From Apodemus sylvaticus (taxonomy: Eukaryota > Chordata > Mammalia > Rodentia > Muridae): a DNA stretch of 64,000 nucleotides. The translations under genes were made by a program, and so were the position numbers. Below the pieces are notes generated by a model. It worked only from the letters and a program-made list of their open reading frames with translations. It made no database searches and was not told the origin of the DNA. Below, in pieces: positions 46,683 to 58,735 of this stretch. Each line of letters opens with the position of its first letter. Within the stretch, counting starts at the first letter, position 1. The stretch covers positions 40,364,204-40,428,203 of the forward strand of contig NC_067481.1 of assembly GCF_947179515.1 (NCBI RefSeq). Direction: 5' to 3'.

Positions 46683-47763
46683 ATGGCTAAAGGCAAGGGT
46701 AGGAATGTTGCTAACAGAAACCAAGGCATTATGGCAGCATCTGAACCCATTTCTCCAACAATAGCAAGTCCTGGATATCCCAACACACCAGAAAAACAAG
46801 AGCTGGATTTAAAAGCACTGGTAAGGATGCTGTTAGAGGAACACATGAAGGACATAAATAAATCTCTTAAAGAAATTCAGGAGAAAAATGTTCAAAAGTT
46901 AGAAGCCCTTACAAGGGAAACACAAAAATCACTTAAAGAAATTCAAGACAATATGGGTCAGAAGTTTGTAGCCAATAAGGAGGAAATGCAAAATTCACTT
47001 AAAAAAATACAGGAGAAGTTTGATCAACAGGCAGAAGTCATGAAAGAGGAAACAAAAATCTCTCAAAGTATTAGAGGAAAACACAAACAAGCAAATGACA
47101 GAACTGAGCAAAAACTTCCAGGATCTGAAAACAGAAGTAGAAATAACTAAGAAAGCACAAAGAGAGACATCTTTGGAGATAGAAAACCTGGGGAAGAAAT
47201 CAGGGACCATAGATGCAAATATCAACAACAGAATACAAGAGATAGAAGAAAGAATCTCAGATGCCAAAGATACCATAGAAACCGTGGACTCAACAGTCAA
47301 AGAAAATGCAAAATGCAAAATGCGTGTAACCCAAAACATCCAGGAAATCCAGGACACAATGAGAAAGCCAAATCTAAGGATTATAGGCATTGATGAGAGT
47401 GAAGATTTACAACTTAAAGGGCCAGCAAATATCTTCAACAAAATTATGGAAGAAAACTTCCCTAACCTAAAGAGAGAGATGCCCATGAATATACAAGAAG
47501 CCTACAGAACTCCAAACAGACTGGACCAGAACAGAAATACTTCCCATCACATAATAATCAAAACCCCAAATTTACTAAACAAAGAGAGAATACTTAGGGC
47601 AGTAAGAGAAAAAGGGCAAGTAACATATAAAGGAAAACCTATCAGAATTACACCAGACTTCTCACCAGAGACCATGAAAGCTAGAAGATCCTGGGCAGAG
47701 CTCATGCAGACTCTAAGAGAACACAAATGCCAGCCAAAACTACTATACCCAGTGAAACTCTAA
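46683..47763 (+). pseudogene. L1 ORF1 (frameshifted)
   Basis: Starts MAKGKGRNVANRN. The coiled-coil region (KSLKEIQE repeats) is in one frame to about 47070 and then continues in another frame from TELSKNFQDLK. The RNA-binding and C-terminal domains (NLRIIGIDESED, KARRSWAELMQTLREHKCQP) are otherwise complete to the stop at 47763. ORF1p is the trimeric nucleic-acid chaperone of the L1 RNP; the shift inactivates this copy. Confidence 0.92.
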
Positions 47764-47969
47764 ATCACTATAGATGGAGAAACCAAGATATTCCATGACA
47801 AAACCAAATTTACACAATATCTTTCCACAAACCCAGCCCTACAAAGGATAATAGGGGGAAAACACCATTACAACGAGGGAAACTATACCCTGGAAAAAGC
47901 AGGAAATTAAGCTTCTTTCATCAAACCCAAAAAAAGATAACCACACTAGTATAAAATTAACATCAAAAA

Positions 47970-50900
47970 ATGATGGGAAGCAATAGCCACTACTCCTTAA
48001 TATCTCTTAACATCAATGGACTCAGTTCCCCAATAAAAAGACATAGACTAACAGACTGGTTATGTAACCAGGACCCTACATTTTGCTGCATACAGGAAAC
48101 ACACCTCAGTGTCAAAGACAAAAACTACCTTAGAGTAAAAGGCTGGAAGACAATTCTACAAGCAAATGGTCTCGGAAAACAAGCTGGAGTTGCCATTTTA
48201 ATATCAGATAAAATTGACTTTCAACATAATGTCATCAAAAGAGACATGGAAGGTCACTTCTTGCTGGTCAAAGGAAAAATCCAACAAGAAGAACTCTCAA
48301 CCCTGAACATTTATGCTCCAAATACAAGGGCGTCCTCATTCATAAAAGAAACTTTACTAAAGCTCAAAGCACACATTGTACCTAACACAATAATTGTAGG
48401 TGACTTCAACACTCCACTCTCATCAATGAACCGATCAGGAAAACAGAAACTAAACAGGGAGACAGTGAAACTAACTGAAGCTTTGGACCAATTGGATTTA
48501 ACAGCTAAATATAGAACTTTTCATCCCAAAGCAAAAGATTATACCTTTTTCTTAGCACCTCATGGTACCTTTTCCAAAATCGATCACATAGTTGGTCACA
48601 AGACAGACCTCAAATATAAGAAGATTAAAATAATCCCATGCCTCCTATCAGATCACTATGGAGTAAAAGTGGTATTTAATAACAATAAAAACAACAGAAA
48701 GCCCACACATACATGGAAACTGAACAATACTCTACTCAATGATACTTTGGTAAAGGAAGAAATAAAGAAAGAAATCAAAGATTTTTTAGAATTTAACTAA
48801 AGTGTAGGCACAACATACACAAATCTATGGGACACAATGAAAGCAGTGCTAAGAGGAAAATTCATAGCTTTGAGTGCCTCCAAAAAGAAATTGGAGAGAG
48901 CATACACTAGAAGATTAACGGAACAACTGAAAGCCCTGGAACAAAAAGAAGCTAATTCACCCAGGAGGAGGAGAAGACAGGAAATCATCAAACTCAGAGC
49001 TGAAATCAATCAAGTAGAAACCAAGAGAACCATATAAAGAATCAACAAAACCAGGAGCTGGTTCTTTGAAAAAATCAACAAGATAGATAAACCCTTAGCC
49101 AGACTGACCAAAGGGCACAGAGAAAGTATCCAAATTAACAAAATTAGAAATGAAAAGGGAGATATTACAACAGAAACTGAGGAAATTCAAAAAATCATCA
49201 GATCCTACTACAAAAGCCTGTACTCAACACAACTGGAGAATCTGGAGGAAATGGACAATTTCTTAGACCGATACCAAATACTAAAATTAAACCAGGATCA
49301 AATAGAGTATCTAAACAGACCCATAACCCCTAAAAAAATAGAAGGGGTCATAGATAGCCTTCCGACCAAAAAAAGCACAGGACCAGATGGTTTCAGTGCA
49401 GAATTCTATCAGACCTTCAATGAAGATTTAACACCAATACTCTTCAAACTATTCCACCAAATAGAAACAGAAGGAACACTACCCAACTCCTTCTATGAAG
49501 CCACAATTATGCTGATACCAAAACCACACAAAGATCCAACTAAGAAAGAGAACTTCAGGCCAATTTCCCTTATGAATATTGATGCAAAATTACTCAATAA
49601 ATTTTTGCCCACCGAATTCAAGAATACATCAAAATGATCATCCACCATGATCAAGTAGGCTTCATCCCAGGGATGCAGGGATGGTTCAATATAAGGAAAT
49701 CCATCAATGCAATCCACTACATAAACAAACTCAAAGAAAAAAAACCAGCATATAATGATCATTTCATTAGATGCTCAAAAGGCATTTGACAAAATTCAGC
49801 ATCCTTTCATGCTAAAAGTCTTGGAAAGGACAGTAATTCAAGGCCCATATCTAAACATAGTAAAAGCAATATACAGCAAACCGGTAGCCAACATCAAACT
49901 AAATGGAGAGAAACTTCAAGCAATCCCACTAAAATCAGGGACTAGACAAGGCTGCCTCCTCTCTCCATATCTTTTTAATACAGTTCTTGAAGTCCTAGCT
50001 AGAGCAATTAGACAACATAAGGGTCAAAGGGATACAAATTGGAAAGGAAGAAGTCAAACTATCACTATTTGCAGATGATATGATTGTATACTTAAGTGAC
50101 CCAAAAAATTCTACTAGAGAACTCCTACAGCTGATAAACAACTTCAGCAAAGGGGCTGGCTACAAAATTAACTCAAGCAAATCAGTACCCTTTATATACT
50201 CAAAGGATAAGCAGACTGAGAAAGAAATTAGGGAAATGACACCCTTCACAATAGCCACAAACAGCATAAAGTATCTTGGGGTGACTCTAGCCAAACAAGT
50301 GAAAGACCTATATGACAAGAACTTCAGATCTCTGAAGAAGGAAATTGAAGAAGATCTCAGAAAATGGAAAAATCTTCCATGCTCATGGATTGGCAGGAAG
50401 TTAAAATGGCCATATTGCCAAAGGCAATCTACAGATTCAATGCAATCCCCATCAAAATCCCAACCCAGTTCTTCATAGAGCTAGAAAGAGCAATGCTCAA
50501 ATTCATCTGGAATAACAAAAAACCCAAGATAGCTAAAACTATTCTCAACAGTAAAAGAACTTCAGGGGGATTCAGTATCTCAGACCTCAAACTTTACTAC
50601 AGAGCAATAGTGATAAAAAATTGTATGGTATTGGTACAATGTCAGGCAAGCGGATCAATGGAATATGATTGAAGACCCAGAAATTAACCCACACACCTAT
50701 GGTCACTTGATCTTTGACAAAGGAGCTGAAAGCATCCAGTGGAAAAAAGATAGTCTTTTCAACAAATGGTGTTGGTTCAATTGGAGGTCAGCATGCAGAA
50801 GAATGCGAATCAATCCATTCTTATCTCCTTGTACTAAGCTCAACTCCAAGTGGATCAAGGACCTCCACATAAAGCCTGACACACTGCAACTAATAGAAAA

Positions 50901-51786
50901 GAAACTGGGGAAGACCCTTGAGGACATGGGCACAGGGGAAAAGTTCCTGAATAGAACACCAATAGCTTATGCTCTAAGATCAAGAATTGACAAATGGGAC
51001 CTCATAAAACTATAAAGTTTCTGTAAGGCAAAGGACACTGTCAAAAGGACAAAACGTCAACCAACAGATTGGGAAAGGATCTTCACCAACCCTAAATCTG
51101 ACAGAGGGCTAATATCTAATATATACAGAGAACTCAAGAAGGTAGAACCTAGAGAACCAAATAACCCCATTAAAAAGTGGGGTACCGAACTAAACAAAGA
51201 TTTTTCACATGAAGAATTTCGGAGGGCTGTGAAACAACTTAAGAAATGTTCAACATCATTAATCATTAGGGAAATGCAAATCAAAACAACCCTGAGATTT
51301 CACCTCACACCAGTCAGAATGGCTAAGGTCAAAAACTCAGGAGACAGCAGGTGCTGACTAGGATGTGGAGAAAGAGGAACACTCTTCCACTGCTGGTGGG
51401 ATTGTAAGATGGTGCAACCACTTTGGAAATCAGTCTGGCAGTTCCTCAGAAAACTGGGCATGGCACTTCCAGAGAACCCTGCTATACCACTCCTGGGCAT
51501 ATACCCAGAGGATTCCCCAGCATGTAATAAGGACACATGCTCCACTATGTTCATAGCAGCCCTATTTGTAGTAGCCAGAAGCTGGAAACAACCAAGGTGT
51601 CCCTCAACAGAGGAATGGATACAAAAAATGTGGTATATTTACACAATGGAGTACTATTCAGCCATTAGAAACAATGAATTCATGAAATTCGTAGACAAAT
51701 GGATGGAGCTGGAGAACATCATACTAAGTGAGGTCATCCAGTCTCAAAAGATCAGTCATGGTATGCACTCACTGATAAGTGGATAA
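47970..51786 (+). pseudogene. L1 ORF2 (endonuclease and reverse transcriptase, broken)
   Basis: ATG 47970 opens an intact endonuclease domain (NGLSSPIKRHRLTDWL, CCIQETH, GDFNTPLS, SDHYGVK). A stop at 48798 ends it and the rest is scattered over several frames. RT blocks are visible (STGPDGFSAEFYQTF, SLDAQKAFDKIQH, RQGCLLSPYLF; the FADD sequence is at about 50069), as is the C-terminal domain ending SLISG-stop at 51786. Confidence 0.93.
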
Positions 51787-52034
51787 TAACCTAGAAACTT
51801 GGAATACCCAAGAAATAATACACATATTAAATGATGTCCAAAAAGAACAGAGGAGTGGCCCCTGGTTCTGGAAAGACTCAATGCAACAGTATAGGGAAAT
51901 ACCAGAACAGGGAAGCGGGAAGGAGTTGGTGGTGGAACAGGGGGAGGGAAGAGGGCTTATGGGACTTGCGGGGATTGGGGACCCAGAAAATGGGAAATCA
52001 TTTGAAATGTAAGTAAAGAATACATCGAATAAAA

Positions 52035-52203
52035 AAAATGTAGAACTACTGGCTTTCAGGATCATGTCTGCCTGCATGCTGCTATGCTTTTCACTATCAT
52101 GATAACTGAACCTCTGAAAATGTAAGCCCACTCCAATGAAATGTTGTCCTTTATAAGTGTTACCTTGGTTGCGGTGTCTCTTCACAGCAATAAACCCCAA
52201 AAT
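52035..52203 (+). mobile_element. URR1-like repeat, right half
   Basis: Continues the copy interrupted at 45,652: TAGAACTACTGGCTTTC to GTTGCGGTGTCTCTTCACAG and TAAACCCCAAAATAAG. Confidence 0.8.
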
Positions 52204-52940
52204 AAGAAGTTGGTACTAGAGACTGAGTATTGCTGTGATAGCTTTGACCAAGTTGTTATTTGGAGGAATGTGGATTTTGGAACTTTGAGTTGGGAAGGCA
52301 ATGGAATGCTTTAAGTGGGGCTTAATCGGCCATAGTATTAGAAATGTGAAAGACATTGGAGCTGAGGGTGATTTTAATTTTGGGGCCTGGTTTAAGAGGT
52401 TTCAGAGGAGTGGAATTTTACTATGTTGTCTAGAGATTATTCTCATGATGTTTTGGTGAAGAATGTTACTGCTTTTTTAACTGTTGTGATGAGTCTGCAA
52501 GAGGATAAGATGAAGAGATTCAGATTATTGCATTGACAACAGAAGTTTCAAAAAAGCCCAGCATAGACTTTTTCCTCTTGTTTATTCTCATGAAGAACAT
52601 TTTTTGTCAAGCATAATTAGCTTAGAAAGAAAAAAACACAACATTTCTGGGTCAAATATTAAAGGGGAACATGGAACGAGAATGGGCTTAAATCCTTTGC
52701 CAAAGGATATTAAATGCAATACTGTGAGTGGTGACCTAATGGCAAGCTCCCATCCTAGTAAGCCTATTGTTTATTCTTTTGCAGTTTCATAAGGGGTAGT
52801 TATATTATGATAGGTGTTATTATGACATGTTTTTTTCACTTTGACTTTTTATCTCAAATGAACTACAATTCGGAACTTGTAAAGATCTTGTGAAATACTG
52901 AGATGTTAGAAATGCCAGAGCCATGGGCACCTGCTGAGGA
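52204..52940. other. Unassigned sequence, possibly ERV-internal debris
   Basis: No gene seen; the text reads like the post-URR1 part of a larger dispersed repeat. Confidence 0.45.
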
Positions 52941-52951
52941 AAGCTCTTGTA

Positions 52952-53225
52952 GTAGGTTTGGTCTAATGCTACCTGTAGTATGTTAATTTGGGCTCCCCAA
53001 ATTGCACACAAATACACATGTCCCCATACAAGACACTGAGGGACCCTGCTCCCACTTGGCTTTGATTGGAAAACAAAGTTACTGGCAGCCAATGTCTGGG
53101 CAGGGCAGGCAGAGGCAGGACTTTTAGGATTCCTGGGTAAGGGATTGAGGAAGGAGGAAGGAAGAAGAAGATCCACCATGCCTGGAGAAGGAGAGGGAAA
53201 GGAAAGGCCACTCCTTCCCCAGCCC
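52952..53225 (+). mobile_element. LTR-like repeat, copy A
   Basis: Aligns by eye with 57,835-58,735: GGTTTGGTCTAATGCT, GTATGTTAATTTGGG, AAGACACTGAGG, GGCAGCCAATGT, TTTTAGGATTCCTGGG, a short GGAAGGAGGAAGG run (53148-53168) and CCATGCCTGGAGA. The sequence before copy B has a purine tract like a retroviral polypurine tract, so an ERV LTR is likely. The family is not named. Confidence 0.6.
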
Positions 53226-53728
53226 TTAAAAAATTCATTGTCCCTATTCAGCAGGAACATGCCATGGAGACTCATCATTCATATTCCTTGGTTGTGAGTG
53301 TCTGGTTATGGTTATTTTATAAATTATAAATAGGTTGTCATTTTAAGAAATAATTTTACAGTGGTCATAATTTTGAACAGGGGGAAACTAAATAGAGAGC
53401 TTAGACTTGGGGATTTCTGTCTTTCTTTTCCTCTTCTCTATCCTCTCTTAGATAAGGGGTAGGGGGTTGAAAGGAAAAAGGGGGGACAGAGTAATTTTAT
53501 AAGAAATTAGGTAAATGAGAAAGGACTACTAAATTTACTCTTAAACAAAACATTTCATTGCCATAATCATGTAAGCTTTTTACATTTTGATGAAGAATTA
53601 AAGTTATATTTTCTTACACAGGTACACAATTAATATATTAATATAGTTTTAAGGTTGTCATTGGTGTAAATTTTTATATATTGATTCACATTTAAAAATA
53701 ATTTTGTTAGATAGGCATTGTGCCTTTT

Positions 53729-54076
53729 TTTTTTTCTGAGACAGGGTTTCTCTGTGTAGCCCCGGCTGTCCTGGAACTCACTCTGTAGACCAGGCTGGCC
53801 TCGAACTCAGAAATCCATCTGCCTCTGCCTCCTAAGTGCTGGGATTAAAGGCGTGTGCCACCACCACCCAGCTAAACAGTTCTTTCTTTTTTTTTTTTTA
53901 AAGATTTATTTATTACATATAAGTACATGGCAGCTGTCTTCAGACACTCCAGAAGAGGGCATCAGGTCTCATTACAGATGGTTGTGAGCCACTGTGTGTT
54001 TGATGGGATTTGAACTCAGGACCTCTGGAAGAACTGACAGTCAGTGCTCTTAACCACTGAGCCATCTCTCCAGTCC
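53729..54076 (-). mobile_element. Composite B2-B1 SINE insertion
   Basis: Minus strand: B2 (54076-53888) then about 13 bp of spacer, then B1 (about 53872-53729). A single 15-bp duplication GGCATTGTGCCTTTT flanks the pair at 53714-53728 and 54077-54091. The B2 head abuts one copy and the B1 A tail abuts the other. Confidence 0.9.
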
Positions 54077-54358
54077 GGCATTGTGCCTTTTCAACTTATT
54101 TAAGAATACAAGGTTTAGACCCAGTTCTTCTAATAGCTGCTATTACATACTGTTTAGAATGATTAAATAATGCAAGTTAAGGGCCAGATAGTAAACTCAT
54201 GGTAATATTAGACTCTGATTAATGATAATAAAATGTGTTCAGTATTATTCAAATAGTAAATAGCAAAGAGTAGTCAAGTTTTAACAGTTCAGCTATACTG
54301 TATACACAGTCTTCAAAAGCATCAGAGATCCACAGAAAATGAAATTTAAACTCACTTC

Positions 54359-54845
54359 ATGGTCTTCCCACCGCCATTTGCACCAAAGAGCCTGGAAACT
54401 CCACAGCCTTCTGTGCATAGCCCACCAGGAAAGAGAGATCTCCCAGCAGTGCTTTCACATCTGAGAGCAGAGGTGAGATCTCCACTTTCTCTATGGAGGG
54501 GACCAGCTAGGAGCACACAGGGCATAAGATCAGTGGAGCAGCTGGGACAGAAGTCTTCCCACCACCATTGCACCAGAGAGCCAGGAGACTCCACAGCCTT
54601 CTGTGCACAGCATACCAGGAAAGAGTGATCTTCCCAGCAGTGCTTTCACTTCTGAGCTCAGAGGTGAGATCATCACCTTCTCTCTGGAGGGGACCAGCTA
54701 GGAGTACACAGGGCATAAGATCAATGGAGCAGCTGGGAAGGACGTCTTCCCACTGCCATTTGCACCAGGGAGCTGGGAAACTCCACTGCTTTCTGTGCAT
54801 AGCCAGTCAGGAGAGAGAGATCTCCTAGCAGTGTTTTCACTGTTG
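54359..54845 (+). repeat. L1 5' monomers, about 190 bp unit, different type
   Basis: GTCTTCCCACYGCC recurs near 54362, 54552 and 54744. The unit shares little with the 198-bp monomer at 45.7 kb, so two L1 promoter types are present. Confidence 0.85.
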
Positions 54846-54939
54846 AGCTCAGAGGAGTAAGGACACAGGATTACAGGCCCACAGGAGGAACAAATTCCAG
54901 CCAGAGACAACAATACCAAGTAGCACCAGAGATAACCAG

Positions 54940-56045
54940 ATGGCGAAAAGCAAGCACAAGAACCCTACCAACAGAAACAAAGGCAACATGACAACATCAG
55001 AACCCAGTTCTCCCACCACAGCAAGTCCCAGATACCCCAACACACCAGAAAAGCAAGAGTTGGATTTAAAATTGTATCTCATGATGCTGATAGAGGCCTT
55101 CAAGAAAGACTTAAATAACTCCTTAAAGAAATACAGGAGAACATCGGACAACAGGTAAAGGCCCTTAAAGAGGAAACACAAAAATTCCTTAAAGAAATAC
55201 AGGAGATCATGGGTCAACAGGCAAAAGCCCTTAAAGAAGAAACACAAAAATCCCTTAAAGAATTACAGGAAAACACAAACAATCAAGTGAAGGAACTGAA
55301 TAAAACCACCCAGGATCTAAAAGTGGAAGTAGAAACAATAAAGAAATCACAAAGTGAGACTTCTCTGGAGATAGAAAACTTTGGAAAGAATCCAGGAGTC
55401 ATAGATGCAAGCATCAACAACAGAATACATGAGTTAGAAGAAAGAACCTCAGGTGCTGAAGATACCATAGAAAACATTGACTCAACAGTCAAAGAAATGC
55501 AAAATGCAAAAAGTTCCTAACCCAAAACATCCAGGAACTCCAGAACACAATAAGACCAAGCCTAAGGATTATAGGTATAGAAGATAGTGAGGATTTACAT
55601 CTTAGAGGCCCAGTAAATATCTTCAACAAAATTGTAGAAGAAAACTTCCCTAACCTAGGGAAAGAGATGCCCATGAACATACAAGAAGCCTTCAGAACTC
55701 CAAACAGACTGGACCAGAACAGAAAGTCCTACCAGCACATAATAATCAAAACACCAAATTCACTAAACAAAGAAAGAACATTAAAAGCAGTAAGGGAAAA
55801 AAGGGCAAGAAACTTATAAAGGCAGACCTATCAGAATTATACCAGACTTCTCACCAGAGATAATGAAAGCTAGAAGATCCTGGGCAGGTCTCATACAGAC
55901 CCTAAGAGAACACAAATGCCAGCCCAGGTTACTATATCCAACAAAACTCTCAATCATCATAGATAGAGAAACCAAGATATTCCATGATAAAACCAAATTT
56001 ACACAGTATCTGTCCACAAATCCAGCCCTACAAAGGATAACTGAT
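54940..56045 (+). pseudogene. L1 ORF1 (broken)
   Basis: MAKSKHKNPTNRNKG start. The coiled coil shows a repeated block (QQAKALKEETQKSLKE), the known length-variable region. Frames change near 55140 and 55500. It ends with KARRSWAGLIQTLREHKCQP and then LLYPTKL. Confidence 0.88.
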
Positions 56046-56226
56046 GGAAAATGCCAACACAGGAGGGAAACTACACCCTAGAAAAAGCAAGAAAGTATCT
56101 TCTTCCAACAAACCCAAAAGAAGATACCCACACAAACATAAAAATAACAGAAAGCAACAGTCACTATTCCTTAATATCTCTTAACATCAATGGACTCAAC
56201 TCCCCAATAAAAAGACATAGACTAAC

Positions 56227-57062
56227 GAAATATTTCTCATGTAAATCTTCAATTTTATCAGAAAATGTTTGTAATTTCCCTTTTAATTAATTTAGTAATG
56301 CTTTTCTGTCTGCCATTTTATTTGCATTTTTTCATGATAATCTTCAATTTTAATGTCTATATATTTCCTCTATTTTATCAGAAATGTTTTCAATGTAAAT
56401 CTTTGATTTTATCACAAATGTTTCTAATTCCACCTTCAATTAATTTAGAGTCTTTACATATACTATTTTATATGTAAAATTTTCCATGAAATAGTCAATT
56501 CTAACATGTTTGCTATCTATTTCTTGAATTTAACCAGAAATATTTTCCATGTAAATCTTCAATTTTATCTGAAAATGTTTATAATTCCACCTTCAATCAA
56601 CTTAGAATTATCTTCATGCCTATCATTTCATTTGTATAATTTCCCTGATAATCTTTAATTTTAACATGTTTTTTATATATTTCTTCAATTTTATCAGAAA
56701 TATTTTCCATGTAAATTTTCAAGTTTATCAGAAAATGTTTATGATTCCACTTTCAATCAACTTAAGAATACTTTTATGCCTACCATTATTAAATCTATAT
56801 AAAATTTTCCATGATAATCTTCAATTCTAATATGTTTTTCTACATTTTTATACAATTTTATCAGAAATATTTTACACATAAATCTTCAATTCTATCATAA
56901 AATGTTTCTATTCCATGTTACAATTAATTTAGCAGTGTTTTACATGTCTACCACTTTACTCTTTAATTTTCCATGAAAATTCAATGTTAACGTGTTTATC
57001 TGAAATATATTCCATGTAAATTTTTAATTTTATCATAAAGTGCTTTTACTTGCCTTTTCAAT
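56227..57062. repeat. AT-rich tandem repeat, about 155-bp unit, six copies
   Basis: The landmark CATGTAAATCTTCAATTTTAT (or variants) recurs near 56239, 56391, 56549, 56708, 56877 and 57014, each followed by AAATGTTT and often AATTCCACCTTCAAT. Spacing varies from 138 to 168 bp. Copies are diverged. No family is recognised. Confidence 0.85.
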
Positions 57063-57834
57063 AAAAATAAATCCTAGCACTCAGAAAGAAAAAAATCATT
57101 TCATTATTAGTAGATCTTTTGACTAGGAACCATGTCTGCTCCTGAAGTGTGAACCATGTCTTCACACTTCAAAGAAGATACTGAGCATCATTACCTCCAT
57201 AAGGAGTTGTTCCACTTGTGGCAAGGTAGCCACTGGGCAAGAATCATCTGCAGACAAAAAATATTGTCCAGGAAAGGACACATGATGCAGAATAGTCAAC
57301 AGCTTAGCTCTGCTAATACAAAGTAAGCTAGTCCTTCAAAATTCCTGTTTCACATAAGGTCTTTCAGATGGTTGTGAGCCAGAAGGCTGAACAATGTTAT
57401 GAGGAATATAAGATAATGTCCAGGCAGTCATCTGTCTCTACAAATTGTTTAAGATTTGGAAGCTATGTTTTTGTGCTTCCTATATATTCGGGTAATATTC
57501 AATTCATTCTTGTATCTTTGATGGGCTTGAAGATTAATTATAGTCTTATAACAAACTTATGTTGCTTAACATTCAGGAAAATTATCTACATTTGAAAGGA
57601 TGGTTTTCAGATGGTAATACAATTTAAAATCAAAATATAATTCAGGTATAGAATTGTAAACTCTTAAAGTTAGAATAGATGATAGAGAAATGTATCTAAA
57701 TTGCCAAATATGATAAACTGGATGTTATAAGTGTATATTATACCTTATAATTTGCATAATTTTTTATAATTATGTTCAATTTATACCTGAGAGAAAAGGC
57801 CTTTTTAAGTGGACAAAAAAGGGGAAATTTAGAG
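57063..57834 (+). mobile_element. Probable ERV-derived sequence
   Basis: Non-coding rodent repeat-like sequence ending in a purine tract (AAAAAAGGGGAAATT at about 57816) directly before LTR-like copy B, the arrangement of an ERV 3' end. Assignment is by layout only. Confidence 0.4.
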
Positions 57835-58735
57835 GGTTTGGTCTAATGCTGCTTGTATTATGTTAATTTGGGATCCCACAATTGCACAATATTCTGCATG
57901 TCTGTATGCAAGACACTGAGGAACCCTGTGCCCACTTGGTTCTGATTGGTAAATAAAGTTTCTGGCAGCCAATGTTTGGACAGGGCAGGAATTTTAGGAT
58001 TCCTGGGCAAATGACCGAGGAAGGAAGAAGGAAGGAGGAAGGAAGATGGAGGAAGGAGGAAGGAGGAAGGAAGATGGAGGAAGGAGGAAGGAAGAAGGGG
58101 GAAGGAGGAGGGGGAAGGGGGGAAGGGGAAGGAGGAAGGAGGAAGGAGGGTGGGGAAGGGGGAAGGAGGAGGGAGGATGGGGGAAGTGGGAAGGAGGCAG
58201 GGCGAAGGGGGAAGGAGGAAGGAGGCAGGGGGAAGGGGGAAGGCAGATGGAGGAAGGAGGAAGGGGGAAGGAAGATGGAGGAAGGAGGAAGGGGGAAGGA
58301 GGAAGGAGGAAGGGGGAAGGGGGGAGGAGGAAGGAGGATGGAGGAAGGGGGAAACGGGAAGGGGCAAGGAGGAAGGAGGAAGGGGGAAGGAGGATGGAGG
58401 AAGGGGGAAAGGGGAAGGGGCAAGGAGGAAGGGGGAAAGGGGAAGGGGCAAGGAGGAAGGGGGAAGGGGGAAGGAGGAAGGAGGAAGGGGGAAGGAGAAA
58501 GGGGGAAGGAGGAAGGGGGAAGGGGATAAGAGGAAGGAGGACGGAGGAAGGAAGTTAGGGGGAAGGGGGAAGGAGGAAGAAAGATAGGGGAAAGGGGGAA
58601 GGAGGAAGGAAGATGGGGAAGGGGAAAGGAGGAAGGAAGAAGGAAGATAGGGGGAAGGGGGAAGGAGGAAGGAGGAAGGAAGGGGATCTACCATGCCTAG
58701 AGAGGGAGAGGGAGAGGAAAGGTCACTCCTGAGAA
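57835..58735 (+). mobile_element. LTR-like repeat, copy B, with expanded purine tract
   Basis: Same landmarks as copy A (GGTTTGGTCTAATGCT, GGCAGCCAATGTTTGG, TTTTAGGATTCCTGGG, then CCATGCCTAGAGA), but the short purine run of copy A is here about 670 bp long. Confidence 0.6.
58016..58686 (+). repeat. Polypurine minisatellite (GGAAGG/GGGGAAGG units)
   Basis: About 670 bp almost without pyrimidines on the + strand, made of GAGGAAG and GGGGGAAGG variants, with a few T or C interruptions (GATGG). Its long open frames in several phases are artefacts of composition. Confidence 0.95.

Larger units (their letters stand above)
45653..52034 (+). mobile_element. Near full-length L1 retrotransposon
   Basis: About 6.4 kb: 5' tandem monomers, ORF1, ORF2 and a short 3' UTR ending in A-rich sequence. 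A 9-bp target duplication AAAATGTAG lies at 45644-45652 and 52035-52043. Both ORFs carry frameshifts or stops, so it cannot now move on its own. Confidence 0.95.
54359..56226 (+). mobile_element. L1 5' fragment (monomers, ORF1, start of ORF2)
   Basis: Has 5' monomers, ORF1 text from ATG 54940 and the first ORF2 residues (SHYSLISLNINGLNSPIKRHRLT), then stops abruptly at 56226 and is replaced by an AT-rich tandem array. The rest of this L1 is not in the window. Confidence 0.9.
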
